A stretch of DNA of 64,000 bases from NCBI GenBank assembly GCA_947487835.1, contig CANKXX010000004.1, positions 361,076 to 425,075 on the forward strand, given 5' to 3'. Each line of letters opens with the position of its first letter. The stretch's first letter is position 1. Position numbers and translations under genes: made by a program. A model generated the notes under the pieces. It was not told where the DNA came from. It worked only from the letters and a program-made list of their open reading frames with translations, and made no database searches. This DNA is from an uncultured Microbacteriaceae bacterium (GTDB lineage: Bacteria; Actinomycetota; Actinomycetes; Actinomycetales; Microbacteriaceae). Shown piece by piece: positions 43,956 to 54,811 of the stretch.

Positions 43956-46166
43956 ATGCAGACCTGGCCCGGTTCCCCTTACCCCCTCGGCGCGACCTTC
44001 GACGGGAGTGGCACGAACTTCGCGATCTTCAGCGAGGCGGCCGAGCGCATCGAGCTGTGCCTCATCGACGACGACGGTCAGGAGACCCGCGTCGAGCTGA
44101 CCGAGGTCGACGCGTTCGTGTGGCACGCCTATCTGCCGACGGTGCAGCCCGGCCAGAAGTACGGCTACCGCGTGCACGGCGAGTACGACCCGAAGTCCGG
44201 CAAGCGCAGCAACCCCAACAAGCTGCTGCTCGACCCGTACGCGAAGGCGACCTGCGGCTCGATCGACTGGGACCAGTCGCTGTTCTCCTACAACTTCGGC
44301 GACCCCGACTCCCGCAACGACGAGGACTCGGGCCCGCACATGATGCTCGGCGTCGTGATCAACCCCTTCTTCGACTGGGCCGGCGACCGCCCGCCGCGCA
44401 CGCCCTACAACGAGAGCATCATCTACGAGGCCCACGTGAAGGGCCTCACCCAGCTGCACCCCGAGGTCCCCGAGGAGCAGCGCGGCACGTACTCCGGCAT
44501 CGCCCACCCGGCGATCATCGAGCACCTGCGGAAGATCGGCACCACCGCGATCGAGCTCATGCCCGTGCACCAGTTCGTGCAGGACAGCACCCTCATCGAG
44601 AAGGGCCTCCGCAACTACTGGGGCTACAACACCATCGGCTTCTTCGCCCCGCACAACGAGTACGCCTCGACCGGCGAGCGCGGCCAGCAGGTGCAGGAGT
44701 TCAAAGGCATGGTCCGCGCCCTGCACGAGGCGGGCATCGAGGTCATCCTCGACGTGGTCTACAACCACACCGCGGAGGGCAACCACCTCGGCCCCACCCT
44801 GTCCTTCAAGGGCATCGACAACGAGGCCTACTACCGCCTCGTGGACGACGACCAGCAGTACTACATGGACTACACGGGCACCGGCAACTCGCTGAACGTC
44901 CGCCACCCGCACTCGCTGCAGCTGATCATGGACAGCCTGCGCTACTGGGTCACCGAGATGCACGTCGACGGCTTCCGCTTCGACCTCGCCTCGACCCTCG
45001 CCCGAGAGTTCTACGACGTGGACAAGCTCTCCACCTTCTTCGAGCTCGTGCAGCAGGACCCGGTGGTCTCGCAGGTCAAGCTGATCGCCGAGCCCTGGGA
45101 CGTCGGCCCCGGCGGCTACCAGGTCGGCAACTTCCCGCCCCAGTGGACGGAGTGGAACGGCAAGTACCGCGACACGGTCCGTGACTTCTGGCGCGGCGAG
45201 GAGTCCGCGCTCGGCGAGTTCGCCGCCCGCATCACGGGTTCGGCCGACCTCTACGAGCACGACGGGCGCCGCCCGGTGGCTTCGATCAACTTCGTCACCG
45301 CGCACGACGGCTTCACCATCCGCGACCTCGTCTCCTACAACGAGAAGCACAACGACGCGAACGGTGAGGACAACAACGACGGCGAGTCCCACAACCGCTC
45401 CTGGAACATGGGCGAGGAGGGTCCGACGGAGAACGAGGACATCAACCGCGCCCGCGCCAAGCAGCAGCGCAACTTCATCGCGACGCTCCTGCTCTCCCAG
45501 GGCGTGCCGATGATCCTGCACGGCGACGAGCTGGGCCGCACCCAGCAGGGCAACAACAACACGTACGCGCAGGACTCCGAGATCAGCTGGGTGCACTGGG
45601 ACCAGGCCGACCTCCCCCTCATCGAGTTCACCTCGGCCATCGCGCAGCTGCGCCAGAGCCACCCGGTCTTCCGTCGCCGCCGCTTCTTCGACGGCCGCCC
45701 GGTGCGCCGCGGCGAGGGCGAGCCCCTGCCCGACATCGTGTGGCTGAAGTCCGACGGCAACGCCATGGAGCCCGAGGACTGGGACACCGGCTTCGACCGC
45801 ACCGTCGGCGTGTTCCTCAACGGCCAGGGCGTCGGCGGCCGTGACGCCCGGGGCGAGCGGGTGACCGACGACTCCTTCGTGCTGTTCTTCAACGCGCACG
45901 ACGACGCCGTGACCTTCTCTCTGCCGACCGACGAGTACTCGCCCGCCTGGGAGCTCGTGGTGAACACCGCGGGCGAGGGCACGGACGCCGAGCCCGTCGC
46001 CGCAGGCTCCGAGATCGTCGTGCAGGGCAAGTCCCTCGCCGTGCTCCGCGCCTACCTGCAGCCCGAGGTGGAGCCCGACCACTCGGTCTCCGCATCGCTC
46101 GCCCAGGCCGCGGCCGGCGCGACCCAGCCCCCGACCGCCATGACGACCGGAAAGCCGGTGATGTAG
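43956..46166 (+). CDS. glgX: Glycogen debranching protein
   Basis: This 736-residue GH13 enzyme hydrolyses alpha-1,6 branches of glycogen. An N-terminal CBM48 domain starts [19 protein letters not shown] (about 3-21). The catalytic barrel has [22 protein letters not shown] (nucleophile Asp), LIAEPWD (acid Glu) and [10 protein letters not shown]. The C-terminal beta domain is complete. It is the first gene of an operon with treY and treZ, where it supplies linear maltooligosaccharides. Its TAG stop overlaps the treY GTG by one base. Confidence 0.96.
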   Translation: MQTWPGSPYPLGATFDGSGTNFAIFSEAAERIELCLIDDDGQETRVELTEVDAFVWHAYLPTVQPGQKYGYRVHGEYDPKSGKRSNPNKLLLDPYAKATCGSIDWDQSLFSYNFGDPDSRNDEDSGPHMMLGVVINPFFDWAGDRPPRTPYNESIIYEAHVKGLTQLHPEVPEEQRGTYSGIAHPAIIEHLRKIGTTAIELMPVHQFVQDSTLIEKGLRNYWGYNTIGFFAPHNEYASTGERGQQVQEFKGMVRALHEAGIEVILDVVYNHTAEGNHLGPTLSFKGIDNEAYYRLVDDDQQYYMDYTGTGNSLNVRHPHSLQLIMDSLRYWVTEMHVDGFRFDLASTLAREFYDVDKLSTFFELVQQDPVVSQVKLIAEPWDVGPGGYQVGNFPPQWTEWNGKYRDTVRDFWRGEESALGEFAARITGSADLYEHDGRRPVASINFVTAHDGFTIRDLVSYNEKHNDANGEDNNDGESHNRSWNMGEEGPTENEDINRARAKQQRNFIATLLLSQGVPMILHGDELGRTQQGNNNTYAQDSEISWVHWDQADLPLIEFTSAIAQLRQSHPVFRRRRFFDGRPVRRGEGEPLPDIVWLKSDGNAMEPEDWDTGFDRTVGVFLNGQGVGGRDARGERVTDDSFVLFFNAHDDAVTFSLPTDEYSPAWELVVNTAGEGTDAEPVAAGSEIVVQGKSLAVLRAYLQPEVEPDHSVSASLAQAAAGATQPPTAMTTGKPVM

Positions 46167-48559
46167 TGCGCCTTCCCGTCAGCACCTATCGATTCCAGAT
46201 CCGCGAGTCGTTCGACCTGAACACCGCGGCGGACACCCTCCAGTACGTGCGCGACCTCGGCGCCGACTGGGTCTACTTCTCGCCGCTGCTCAAGGCCGAG
46301 GAGGGGTCGGACCACGGCTACGACGTGACCGACCACTCCCAGGTGGATCCCGTCCGCGGCGGGGCCGAGGGCCTGAAGCACGCGGCGGACGTCGCGCACT
46401 CGCTCGGTCTCGGCGTGCTCGTCGACATCGTGCCGAACCACGTGGGCGTCGCCACGCCCGTGCAGAGCGTCTGGTGGTGGGATCTCCTGACCCACGGCCA
46501 GGGCAGCCGCTACGCGGAGGCGTTCGACGTCGACTGGGAGTTCGGCGCGGGCAAGGTGCGCCTGCCCGTGCTCGGCGACGGCGACGGCGAGCTCGACCGG
46601 CTCGAGATCGCGGTCGCCCCGGACGGCTCCGGCACGAAGGAGCTGCACTACTACGACAACCGCTTCCCCCTCGCGCCGGGCACCGCCGACGACGACGCGG
46701 ACGCCAGGACCGTGCACGAGCGGCAGAACTACGAGCTCGTCAACTGGCGCCGCGCCGACGCCGAGCTCAACTACCGTCGCTTCTTCGCGGTGAACACGCT
46801 CGCCGGCGTCAAGGTCGAGGTGCCCTGGGTGTTCGACGAGTCGCACGCGGAGATCGTGCGCTGGTTCACCGAGGGCCTCGTCGACGGGCTCCGGGTGGAC
46901 CACCCGGACGGCCTGTTCGATCCGGGCGAGTACCTCGAGTCGCTGGCGAAGGCCACCGGCGGCGCGTACGTGCTCGTCGAGAAGATCCTCGAGGGCGACG
47001 AGCGCATGCCGGCCGAGTGGAAGACCGCCGGCACGACGGGATACGACGCGCTCGCGACGCTGGACCGCGTGTTCGTGGACCCCGAGGGCCAGGACGGGCT
47101 CGACGTGCTCGACTCGCGCCTGCGCGGCATCGACGAGCAGTCCCCCGTCTCCTGGGAGGACATGATCCACGGCACCAAGCGCGCGATCGCCGACGGCATC
47201 CTGCGCTCCGAGGTCCTGCGGCTCACCCGCCTCCTGCCCGGCGTGACCCCCGACCCCGAGCCCGCGGAGGGCAAGGCGGCGCCCGAGTCCGTCGGCTCGA
47301 CCGACGACCGTCTCGCGGACGGGATGGCCGAGCTGCTCGCCTGCTTCCCCGTCTACCGCTCGTACCTCCCCTACGGCCGCGAGCACCTGGACGAGGCGGT
47401 CGAGCGCGCGAAGCACTACCGCCCGGACCTGGTCGACGTCATCGACCTGCTCGTGCCGGTCTTGTCCGACGTCTCGCACCCCGCCGCGCGGCGCTTCCAG
47501 CAGACGAGCGGCATGGTCATGGCGAAGGGCGTCGAGGACACCGCGTTCTACCGGTACACCCGGCTCGTCTCCCTCACCGAGGTGGGGGCCGACCCGTCGG
47601 AGTTCGCCATCACCGTGCCCGAGTTCCACGAGCGCCAGGCCCGCCGCCAGGCGGAGCTGCCGCACTCCATGACCACGATGTCGACGCACGACACGAAGCG
47701 TGGCGAGGACGTGCGGGCGCGCGTGAACGTGCTCTCCGAGCTGCCGGACGCCTGGGCGGGCTACCTCGAGTCGCTGCGCGAGATCGCGCCGCTCGACGAC
47801 GGCCCGTTCGAGAACCTCATCTGGCAGACGATCCTGGGTGCCTGGCCGGCGTCCCGGGACCGCCTGCACGCCTACGTCGAGAAGGCCGCCCGCGAGGCGG
47901 GCAACTCCACGATGTGGACGGCGCCGGACGAGGAGTTCGAGCGCGCCATGCACGCGCTCGTCGACGCCGCGTTCGACGACCCGCGCGCCGGCTCCATCAT
48001 CGGCGGCCTGTACGACCGGCTGAGCGGCTACGGCTGGTCGAACGCCCTGTCCGCGAAGCTCGTGCAGCTCACCGCGCCGGGCGTGCCCGATGTCTACCAG
48101 GGCAGCGAGCTGTGGGAGACGAGCCTCGTCGACCCCGACAACCGCCGCCCGGTGGACTTCACGGCGCGCCGCGCCGCGCTCGACGCCATCAGCGCGGGCG
48201 CGCAGCCCCCGATCGACGAGACGGGCGCGGCCAAACTGCTCGTGACCGCGCGCGCCCTGCGCCTGCGCCGCGAGCGGACCGACCTGTTCACGGGCTACGA
48301 GCCCGTGTACGCGACCGGGGCCGCTGCGGAGCACGTGCTGGCCTTCGACCGCGGCGGCGCGATCACCGTCGCGACCCGCCTGCCCGTCGGACTCGCCGAC
48401 GGCGGCGGCTGGGGTGACACCCACATCACCGTCCCCGAGGGCAGGTACGTCGACCACGTCGGCGGCCGCACCGTCGAGGGCGGCCGCGTCGGGCTCGCTT
48501 CCCTGCTCGCGCACTACCCGGTAGCGCTCCTGGCGCGCATGGATGGAGGACAGAAATGA
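46166..48559 (+). CDS. treY: Malto-oligosyltrehalose synthase
   Basis: This 797-residue GH13 enzyme rearranges the reducing-end glucose of maltooligosaccharides to an alpha-1,1 bond, giving maltooligosyl trehalose. The start [15 protein letters not shown], followed by [14 protein letters not shown], is typical. [11 protein letters not shown], the nucleophile region [25 protein letters not shown] and [13 protein letters not shown] follow in family order. A tail segment [12 protein letters not shown] is conserved. Translation is coupled to glgX (1-bp overlap) and to treZ (ATGA overlap). Confidence 0.96.
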   Translation: MRLPVSTYRFQIRESFDLNTAADTLQYVRDLGADWVYFSPLLKAEEGSDHGYDVTDHSQVDPVRGGAEGLKHAADVAHSLGLGVLVDIVPNHVGVATPVQSVWWWDLLTHGQGSRYAEAFDVDWEFGAGKVRLPVLGDGDGELDRLEIAVAPDGSGTKELHYYDNRFPLAPGTADDDADARTVHERQNYELVNWRRADAELNYRRFFAVNTLAGVKVEVPWVFDESHAEIVRWFTEGLVDGLRVDHPDGLFDPGEYLESLAKATGGAYVLVEKILEGDERMPAEWKTAGTTGYDALATLDRVFVDPEGQDGLDVLDSRLRGIDEQSPVSWEDMIHGTKRAIADGILRSEVLRLTRLLPGVTPDPEPAEGKAAPESVGSTDDRLADGMAELLACFPVYRSYLPYGREHLDEAVERAKHYRPDLVDVIDLLVPVLSDVSHPAARRFQQTSGMVMAKGVEDTAFYRYTRLVSLTEVGADPSEFAITVPEFHERQARRQAELPHSMTTMSTHDTKRGEDVRARVNVLSELPDAWAGYLESLREIAPLDDGPFENLIWQTILGAWPASRDRLHAYVEKAAREAGNSTMWTAPDEEFERAMHALVDAAFDDPRAGSIIGGLYDRLSGYGWSNALSAKLVQLTAPGVPDVYQGSELWETSLVDPDNRRPVDFTARRAALDAISAGAQPPIDETGAAKLLVTARALRLRRERTDLFTGYEPVYATGAAAEHVLAFDRGGAITVATRLPVGLADGGGWGDTHITVPEGRYVDHVGGRTVEGGRVGLASLLAHYPVALLARMDGGQK

Positions 48560-50337
48560 CCGACGACCGCTTCGACGTGTGGGCGCCTTCCGCCGAGAGG
48601 GTGACGCTCGAGCTGAACGGCTCCCGCGTGGACATGACGCCCGCCGAGGACGGCTGGTGGGTGCCCGCCGAGCCGATCGAGGGCGCCGGACCGGATGCGC
48701 GGTACGGCTACCTCATCGACGACTCGGACACCCCGGTGCCCGACCCCCGCTCGCGGCGTCAGCCGGAGGGCGTGCACAAGCTCTCGCAGACGTTCGACCC
48801 GGACGCGTTCTCCTGGACCGACTCCGCCTGGACCGGCCGCCAGCTGGCCGGGCGCACGATCTACGAGATGCACGTGGGCACCTTCACCCCCGAGGGGACC
48901 CTCGACTCGGCCATCGACCGCCTCGAGCACCTGGTCGACCTCGGCGTCGACTTCGTGGAGGTGCTGCCGGTCAACGGCTTCAACGGCACGCACAACTGGG
49001 GCTACGACGGCGTCCTGTGGTACACCGTGCACGAGGGCTACGGCGGCCCCGCCGCCTACCAGCGCTTCGTGGACGCGTGCCACGCCCGCGGCATCGGCGT
49101 GATCCAGGACGTCGTGTACAACCACCTCGGCCCGTCCGGCAACTACCTGCCGATGTTCGGCCCGTACCTGCACGAGGCGAGCGCGAACACCTGGGGCGCG
49201 TCGGTGAACCTGGACGGCGAGCACTCCGATCACGTGCGCGACTACATCATCGACAACGCGCTGATGTGGCTGGGCGACTACCACGTCGACGGCCTGCGCC
49301 TCGACGCGGTGCACGCGCTCGTCGACCACCGCGCCGTGCACATCCTCGAGGAGCTCGCCGCCGAGGTGGACGTGCTGTCCGCCAACGTCGGCCGGCCGCT
49401 CACGCTGATCGCGGAGTCCGACCTCAACGACCCGAAGCTCATCACCTCGCGCGAGGCCAACGGGTACGGCCTCACCGGGCAGTGGAGCGACGACATGCAC
49501 CACGTCATCCACGTCTCGCTCACCGGCGAGACCACCGGGTACTACGAGGACTTCAACTCCTTCGAGGCCCTGTCCAAGGTGCTCACCGAGGGCTTCTACC
49601 ACAACGGCACCTACTCGAGCTTCCGCGGTCGCCTGCACGGGCGCCCGATCGACCGGGCGAAGACCCCGACGTGGCGCCTCGTGATCGCGAACCAGAACCA
49701 CGACCAGATCGGCAACCGGGCGATCGGCGACCGGCTGAGCGCGACCCTCGACGAGGGCCAGCTCGCGATCGCCGCCGTGCTCACCCTCACGTCGCCGTTC
49801 ACGCCCATGCTATTCATGGGCGAGGAGTGGGGCGCGACGACGCCGTGGCAGTTCTTCACGTCGCACCCGGAGCCCGAGCTCGCCGAGGCCACGGCCAAGG
49901 GGCGCATCGCGGAGTTCGCCCGCATGGGCTGGGACGAGTCGGTCGTTCCGGATCCCCAGGATCCGTCGACGTTCACCAACTCGAAGCTCGACTGGTCGGA
50001 GCTCTACGGCTCGACGGGCGACGCCGCGGAGTCGACCCACGCGCGGCTGTTCAGCGTCTATCGCGACCTGATCGCGCTGCGCCGCCAGTACTCCGCGCTG
50101 ACCGACCCGCGCTTCGCCGAGACGTCGACCGAGTACGACGAGGAGTCGCGCGTGTTCGTGCTGAACCGCGGCGAGCTCTCCATCGTGATCAACTTCGCGG
50201 ACGAGGACGCGGGCCTGCCCGTGCTCGGCCAGCCCGCGCAGCTGCTGTTCGCGACGGCCGCCGGCGTGGACCTGGACGAGGAGAACCTCAGCCTGCCCGC
50301 GCACTCGGCGGCGATCCTCGGCCCGATCACGGACTGA
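48556..50337 (+). CDS. treZ: Malto-oligosyltrehalose trehalohydrolase
   Basis: This 593-residue GH13 enzyme releases free trehalose from the TreY product. An N-terminal domain starts [57 protein letters not shown] (nucleophile Asp), [10 protein letters not shown] (acid Glu) and [11 protein letters not shown] follow. With glgX and treY it completes a glycogen-to-trehalose route, which gives stress protection and a carbon store. The ATG overlaps the treY stop. Repetitive CA-rich DNA follows the stop. Confidence 0.96.
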   Translation: MTDDRFDVWAPSAERVTLELNGSRVDMTPAEDGWWVPAEPIEGAGPDARYGYLIDDSDTPVPDPRSRRQPEGVHKLSQTFDPDAFSWTDSAWTGRQLAGRTIYEMHVGTFTPEGTLDSAIDRLEHLVDLGVDFVEVLPVNGFNGTHNWGYDGVLWYTVHEGYGGPAAYQRFVDACHARGIGVIQDVVYNHLGPSGNYLPMFGPYLHEASANTWGASVNLDGEHSDHVRDYIIDNALMWLGDYHVDGLRLDAVHALVDHRAVHILEELAAEVDVLSANVGRPLTLIAESDLNDPKLITSREANGYGLTGQWSDDMHHVIHVSLTGETTGYYEDFNSFEALSKVLTEGFYHNGTYSSFRGRLHGRPIDRAKTPTWRLVIANQNHDQIGNRAIGDRLSATLDEGQLAIAAVLTLTSPFTPMLFMGEEWGATTPWQFFTSHPEPELAEATAKGRIAEFARMGWDESVVPDPQDPSTFTNSKLDWSELYGSTGDAAESTHARLFSVYRDLIALRRQYSALTDPRFAETSTEYDEESRVFVLNRGELSIVINFADEDAGLPVLGQPAQLLFATAAGVDLDEENLSLPAHSAAILGPITD

Positions 50338-50418
50338 CCGCACCACCGCACGACGCACCACCACCGCACGCCGCACCACCACCGCACCACCGCACTACGC
50401 ACCACCACGCACCACCCT
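50338..50418 (+). repeat. CA-rich short tandem repeat tract
   Basis: About 80 bp of repeated CACCACCGCA/GCACCACCAC units follow the treZ stop. A similar tract (about 51560-51607) follows the aldo/keto reductase stop. No gene was seen here. Confidence 0.75.
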
Positions 50419-50423
50419 CGCTC

Positions 50424-50484
50424 CTGCCCAGGCAGGGGTTTCCTGCCCAGCTTGAAGCTGCGCACGATGCCCCTGCCTGGGCAG
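50424..50484. repeat. 61-bp palindromic element, copy C
   Basis: The same 61-bp length and outer arms (CTGCCCAGGCAGG / CCTGCCTGGGCAG) as the copies at 26193 and 33127, with a different centre (CAGCTTGAAGCTG). Confidence 0.85.
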
Positions 50485-50542
50485 GAGCCGTTAGGGGGGT
50501 GGGCGATCGCGCGGACCGGCCGCACCGGCAAGCGCCCGAGCC

Positions 50543-50548
50543 TAGGCT
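50543..50548 (+). promoter_or_regulatory. -10 box for the aldo/keto reductase, leaderless-type
   Basis: TAGGCT lies exactly 6 nt before the ATG at 50555. The spacer TTCTTC cannot act as a ribosome-binding site. Confidence 0.55.
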
Positions 50549-50554
50549 TTCTTC

Positions 50555-51559
50555 ATGGAATTCAGATACCTCGGCAACTCCGGCCTCAAGATCTCGGAGA
50601 TCACGTACGGCAACTGGCTCACCCACGGATCCCAGGTGGAGAACGACGTGGCGACGAGCTGCGTGCGCAAGGCCCTCGAGGTCGGCATCACCACCTTCGA
50701 CACCGCGGACGCCTACGCGAACACGGCCGCGGAGCAGGTGCTGGGCGACGCGCTGAAGAGCGAGCGCCGCGAGTCGCTCGAGATCTTCACCAAGGTCTAC
50801 TGGCCCACCGGCCCCGCAGGACACAACGACGTCGGGCTCTCCCGCAAGCACATCATGGAGTCGATCAACGGCTCGCTGAGCCGCCTGCAGACCGACTACG
50901 TCGACCTCTACCAGGCCCACCGCTACGACTACGAGACCCCGCTCGAGGAGACGATGCAGGCGTTCGCCGACATCGTGCGCCAGGGCAAGGCCCTCTACAT
51001 CGGCGTCAGCGAGTGGACCGCGGACCAGATCCGCGCCGGCCACGAGCTCGCGACGACGCTCGGCTTCCAGCTGATCTCGAACCAGCCCCAGTACTCGGCC
51101 CTCTGGCGCGTCATCGAGTCGGAGGTGGTGCCGACCTCCAAGGAGCTCGGCATCTCCCAGATCGTCTGGTCCCCCATCGCCCAGGGCGTGCTCACCGGCA
51201 AGTACAAGCCGGGCGCCCCGCTGCCCGAGGGCAGCCGCGCGACCGACGAGAAGGGCGGCGCCGACATGGTCAAGCGCTTCCTCAACGACGACATCCTCGA
51301 GGGCGTGCAGAAGCTCGAGCCGATCGCGAACGACCTCGGCCTCACCATGGCGCAGCTCGCCATCGCCTGGGTGCTGCAGAACGACAACGTCGCCTCCGCG
51401 ATCATGGGCGCCTCCCGCCCGGAGCAGGTCGAGTCGAACGTCAAGGCGGCGGGCGTGACGCTCGACGCCGAGGTGCTCTCGAAGATCGACGACGCCATCG
51501 GCGAGTTCGCGTCGACCGACGCGAACCTCACCAACTCGCCGGAGTCCCGCCCCGTCTAA
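50555..51559 (+). CDS. Aldo/keto reductase, Kv-beta-like subfamily
   Basis: A 334-residue NADPH-dependent oxidoreductase with a TIM barrel. The start FRYLGNSGLKISEITYGNW is typical. The catalytic Asp and Tyr are in TFDTADAYANTAAE, the Lys in IFTKVYWP and the His in LYQAHRYD. The C-terminal cofactor segment AIMGASRPEQVESN is present. This group resembles potassium-channel beta subunits and YghZ-like reductases; the substrate is unknown. It stands alone, flanked on both sides by CA-rich tracts and palindromic elements. Confidence 0.93.
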   Translation: MEFRYLGNSGLKISEITYGNWLTHGSQVENDVATSCVRKALEVGITTFDTADAYANTAAEQVLGDALKSERRESLEIFTKVYWPTGPAGHNDVGLSRKHIMESINGSLSRLQTDYVDLYQAHRYDYETPLEETMQAFADIVRQGKALYIGVSEWTADQIRAGHELATTLGFQLISNQPQYSALWRVIESEVVPTSKELGISQIVWSPIAQGVLTGKYKPGAPLPEGSRATDEKGGADMVKRFLNDDILEGVQKLEPIANDLGLTMAQLAIAWVLQNDNVASAIMGASRPEQVESNVKAAGVTLDAEVLSKIDDAIGEFASTDANLTNSPESRPV

Positions 51560-51627
51560 GCACCACAGCACCACACCCGCACGACAGCACCACACCGCAC
51601 GACAGCACGCCGCCCCTGACGGGCCAG

Positions 51628-51712
51628 GTTCGCCATTCAGGCTGTGCTGCGACACGCCGCATCCGGGACGCCCCGGATGCGGCGTGTCGTCGTTCCAGCC
51701 TGAACTCGGAAC
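51628..51712. repeat. 85-bp nested palindromic element, copy 2
   Basis: The inner stem is perfect over 18 bp (51650-51667 with 51672-51689, CGACACGCCGCATCCGGG). The outer arms are 51628-51643 and 51697-51712. It lies between the convergent aldo/keto reductase and dinB genes. The other DNA of this 211-bp gap is CA-rich repeat (51560-51607) and ~58 bp with nothing recognised. Confidence 0.85.
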
Positions 51713-51770
51713 GCGACGGGTGCGCTGGAACCGTGGACGTCGAGCAGAAGCCGGCGCAATCTCCGGAGTA

Positions 51771-53012
51771 CTACTGCTCGCTGGTCGGCGACGCGGGGCG
51801 GGGCGGCTTCACCAGGGATGCGGGGCGCACGACGCCTCGGCCGAAGCGCTCCGTCGCCGCGTCCACCGTGCGCTCCGCGACGCGCCAGTCCTCGTCCGGG
51901 TCCCAGAGCGACAGCGCGGCGCCGCCGGCCTCCACGAGCTGCTCGCCGCGCACGCCGACGAGGCGCACCCGGTCCCCCGGCTTGCGCACACCCTCGTAGA
52001 TGTCGCGCACCTCCTCGTAGATGCGCCGGCCCAGGTCCGTGGGCTCCGCGAGGGTGCGGGACCGCGTGATGGTCGTGAAGTCCGCGTAGCGCAGCTTGAG
52101 CGCGACCGTGCGGGCCTCGAAGCCGGCCCGGCGCAGCCGCACCGCGACGCGGTCGGCCTGGCCGAGCAGCTCGCGCCGCACGCGGTCCGGGTCGACGACG
52201 TCGATGCCGAACGTGTTCTCGTGCCCCATGCTCTTCTCGGCGCGGTGCGTGTTCACGCGGCGCGGGTCGCGCCCCCAGGACAGGTCGTGCAGCTTGCTGC
52301 CCGCGGCCTCGCCGAGCATGCGCCGCAGCGCGTCCGGCGGCGTCGCCGCGATGTCGCCGATGATGCGCAGCCCCCGGCGCTCGAGCGACTCCTGGGTCGT
52401 CCTGCCGACGCCCCAGAGCGCGCCGACGGGAAGCGGATGCAGGAACTCGAGCGTGCGGTCCGCGGGCACCACGAGCATGCCGTCGGGCTTCGCGCGGGTC
52501 GAGGCCATCTTGGCGACGAACTTCGCCGACGCCGCGCCCACGGAGCAGGTGAGGCCCGTCTCGTCGAGCACCCGGGCGCGGATGTCCCGCGCGATCTGCC
52601 CGGGCGAGCCGAACAGGCGACGCGCGCCCGCGACGTCGAGGAACGCCTCGTCGATGCTGAGCGGCTCCACGAGCGGGGTCACGCTGCGGAAGATCTCCAT
52701 GACGCGCCTCGAGTACTCGCCGTACTTCTCGTAGTGCGACGGCAGCACCGTCGCCCGCGGGCACAGCCGCATCGCCTGCGACATCGGCATGGCGGACCGT
52801 ACGCCGTAGCGCCGGGCCTCGTAGGTCGCGGAGGTGACGACGCCGCGCCCCGCCGTGCCGCCCACGATCACGGGCGTGCCACGCAGTTCCGGATGGTCGA
52901 GCAGCTCGACGGACGCGAAGAACGCGTCCATGTCGATGTGCAGGATGGTGGCGGCCGAGTCGTCCACGGAGTCGCCGGAGACCTGACGGTTGCTCCCGTC
53001 GTTCTTGCTCAT
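51771..53012 (-). CDS. dinB: DNA polymerase IV
   Basis: A 413-residue Y-family translesion polymerase. The catalytic carboxylates are in HIDMDAFFASVE (about 25-36) and PLSIDEAFLDV (about 115). The thumb and little-finger domains follow, with TCSVGAASAKFVAKMAS and VALKLRYADFTTI. A C-terminal beta-clamp-like tail is not obvious. No GAAC-N4-GTTC type LexA site was seen in the 114 bp upstream, so SOS control is not indicated. The gene is convergent with the aldo/keto reductase. Confidence 0.94.
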   Translation of the reverse strand: MSKNDGSNRQVSGDSVDDSAATILHIDMDAFFASVELLDHPELRGTPVIVGGTAGRGVVTSATYEARRYGVRSAMPMSQAMRLCPRATVLPSHYEKYGEYSRRVMEIFRSVTPLVEPLSIDEAFLDVAGARRLFGSPGQIARDIRARVLDETGLTCSVGAASAKFVAKMASTRAKPDGMLVVPADRTLEFLHPLPVGALWGVGRTTQESLERRGLRIIGDIAATPPDALRRMLGEAAGSKLHDLSWGRDPRRVNTHRAEKSMGHENTFGIDVVDPDRVRRELLGQADRVAVRLRRAGFEARTVALKLRYADFTTITRSRTLAEPTDLGRRIYEEVRDIYEGVRKPGDRVRLVGVRGEQLVEAGGAALSLWDPDEDWRVAERTVDAATERFGRGVVRPASLVKPPRPASPTSEQ

Positions 53013-53126
53013 CGGTCGACCGCCTCGCCACTCGTGTCAGCAGCACGATAACCGACGCCACCGACACTCCCCGCGGGAGCCGGTAGGACCTCGCACGGCA
53101 TCACGCAGCGCGGGAGGGGCCGCGGG

Positions 53127-54053
53127 TCACTCCGCGGCGTCGGAGCGGGCCTCGGCCACGCGCGCGATGCGCCGGCGGGCGGCCTCCTCGCTCGGGGACC
53201 TCGTGCCGAGCGCCGCGCCGACCGCGGACAGCGTGACCCGGGTCGCGGCGATCGCCGGCAGCGGGATCGGCCCCAGGGCGGGGAGCTTCAGACCGAGCAT
53301 CTCGCGGTACTCCGGCTCCAGCGACGCGACGGCGCCCGCGAACAGGATGCGGTAGCCGGGCAGCATCTCCCGGCGCAACGGTGGGTGCTGGATGAAGCGC
53401 ACGGTCTCGGCGACGCGCTCGTCGCTCTTCAGGATGCCGCGGTCGCGGAACGCGGAGATCTGCGCGCGCAGCTCCTCCTCCGAGCGGGGCGGCGTCGGCA
53501 CGCCCATCAGCTCGCCGGCCTTGCCCCACTCGCGCACGTACTGGTCGGGGCCGCCGGGGATCGGCGAGCCCCAGATGCGGTGCGTCGAGAGGAACGCGTC
53601 GGTGAACACGATGTGCACCCAGGACAGCAGCTCGGGGTCCCCGGCGCTGTAGGGCTGCTCCTCGCCGCGGGCATCGAGATAGGTGCCCCGCACCCGCCCG
53701 TGGTAGCCCTTCACGCGCTCGCTCTGTTCGATGGCCGTCGTGGTGTCGGCGAACGTCACCGTGATCAGCCAGCGGATCGTGCCGGTGAGCCGGCCGAGCG
53801 GGTCCTCCCTGTAGCGCGACCAGTCGTGCACGCCGGCCATGGCGCCGGGGTGCAGCGTCTGCATCAGCAGCGCGCGGATGCCGGCGACGAGCGTCGGCAT
53901 TCCGCCGTGCACGGCCCACGCCGCGGAACCCGGGCCGAAGTATCCGCCGTCATCGCCGTCCTCGATGGCCGTCACCCAGGCCGGTCGCCCGTCCGCCGTC
54001 CCCGAGAAGAGCTCCAGGAGCCTCGTCCGCCATGCCTCAGTCACGCCACCCAC
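53127..54053 (-). CDS. Oxygenase MpaB family protein (DUF2236)
   Basis: A ~308-residue member of the MpaB/latex-clearing DUF2236 family, thought to be haem proteins or oxygenases. Conserved blocks are YFGPGSAAWAVHGG, MQTLHPGAMAGVHDWSRY, VHIVFTDAFLSTHRIWG with several His residues, and a basic C-terminal helix. The GTG at 54053 is preferred because TAGGGT (54061-54066) lies 7 nt before it; a GTG at 54071 is upstream. The substrate is unknown. The next gene upstream is a hypothetical on the same strand. Confidence 0.87.
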   Translation of the reverse strand: MGGVTEAWRTRLLELFSGTADGRPAWVTAIEDGDDGGYFGPGSAAWAVHGGMPTLVAGIRALLMQTLHPGAMAGVHDWSRYREDPLGRLTGTIRWLITVTFADTTTAIEQSERVKGYHGRVRGTYLDARGEEQPYSAGDPELLSWVHIVFTDAFLSTHRIWGSPIPGGPDQYVREWGKAGELMGVPTPPRSEEELRAQISAFRDRGILKSDERVAETVRFIQHPPLRREMLPGYRILFAGAVASLEPEYREMLGLKLPALGPIPLPAIAATRVTLSAVGAALGTRSPSEEAARRRIARVAEARSDAAE

Positions 54054-54060
54054 GTCGATG

Positions 54061-54066
54061 ACCCTA
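54061..54066 (-). promoter_or_regulatory. -10 box for the MpaB-family gene, leaderless-type
   Basis: TAGGGT on the minus strand lies 7 nt before a GTG at 54053. If real, it rules out the longer start at 54071. Confidence 0.4.
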
Positions 54067-54135
54067 ACCACGGCCCCTGGGAAGCCCCCGCCGGTTCCCG
54101 AGCACGCCGGAACGATGGAGAACCAGCCGGGCGGC

Positions 54136-54792
54136 TCACGCCAGGGCGTGCACCAGCGGCGTCATGGCCTCGCGGAACGCGGCGGAGTCGTTCCGCAGCC
54201 GGGTGCTCACGACGATCGACGAGGGGCCGATGATCCAGATGTCGCGGTCGGCGACGGGCAGCACGAGCACGTCGAGGTGGAACGGCTCGGCCCGACGGCC
54301 GAGCTCCTTCTCCCGGGCGACGACGACCGCGTTCACATCGTGGTCGCCCCGGTGGATGCGCTCCACGGCCGCGTCGCCGAACTCCTCGTGCCGGGCACCC
54401 GCCCAGCGTCGCGCGTCGCGGAACCGCTCCGCGAGCAGCCGGCGCAGCTCCGGCGACCCGGCGAAGGCATCGAAGCCGGGCGGCTCGAGGTCCCAGAGCT
54501 TGGGGAACGTCGGCGGTCGGACGAGCCGCTGCCACCACGCCTCCCACTCCCGGCGGAGCGCATCCATGCGCTCCTGCGGCCCGGGCTCGGGCGACGGGCG
54601 CGGCTCCCGCGCGGCATGCACCGCGAACGACGAGGGCGGCACGAAGGTGGGCGCGATCGGCGGGTCGATGGGCGGCAGCATGGGGTCGCCCGCGGGCAGC
54701 AGGCCGGCCGCGTCGCGCAGGTACAGGGCGATCAGCAGGTCGGTCGGGGAGTCCTCCGCCACCCGCCAGGTCTTGCCCGGGGTCCGCCACAT
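54136..54792 (-). CDS. Hypothetical protein, 218 residues
   Basis: I do not recognise a family. The protein has a Pro-rich stretch (PPIDPPIAPTFVPPSS, about 40-55), a Trp-rich helical middle (REWEAWWQRLVRPPTFPKLW) and a C-terminal half that looks like an alpha/beta domain (DVLVLPVADRDIWIIGPSS). That ends with a strand-helix resembling actinobacterial proteins of unknown function. There is no signal peptide or membrane helix. It starts 19 nt after the DUF1697 stop and may be in one transcript with it. Confidence 0.7.
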   Translation of the reverse strand: MWRTPGKTWRVAEDSPTDLLIALYLRDAAGLLPAGDPMLPPIDPPIAPTFVPPSSFAVHAAREPRPSPEPGPQERMDALRREWEAWWQRLVRPPTFPKLWDLEPPGFDAFAGSPELRRLLAERFRDARRWAGARHEEFGDAAVERIHRGDHDVNAVVVAREKELGRRAEPFHLDVLVLPVADRDIWIIGPSSIVVSTRLRNDSAAFREAMTPLVHALA

Positions 54793-54811
54793 GGTGTCCG
54801 CGCCCCGTCCG

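Noticed and set aside
46052-48514. An 820-codon minus-strand frame opposite treY
   Set aside because: Antisense shadow of treY with no recognisable motif.
53013-53126. LexA/SOS box upstream of dinB
   Set aside because: No GAAC-N4-GTTC type site was found in the region before the start.
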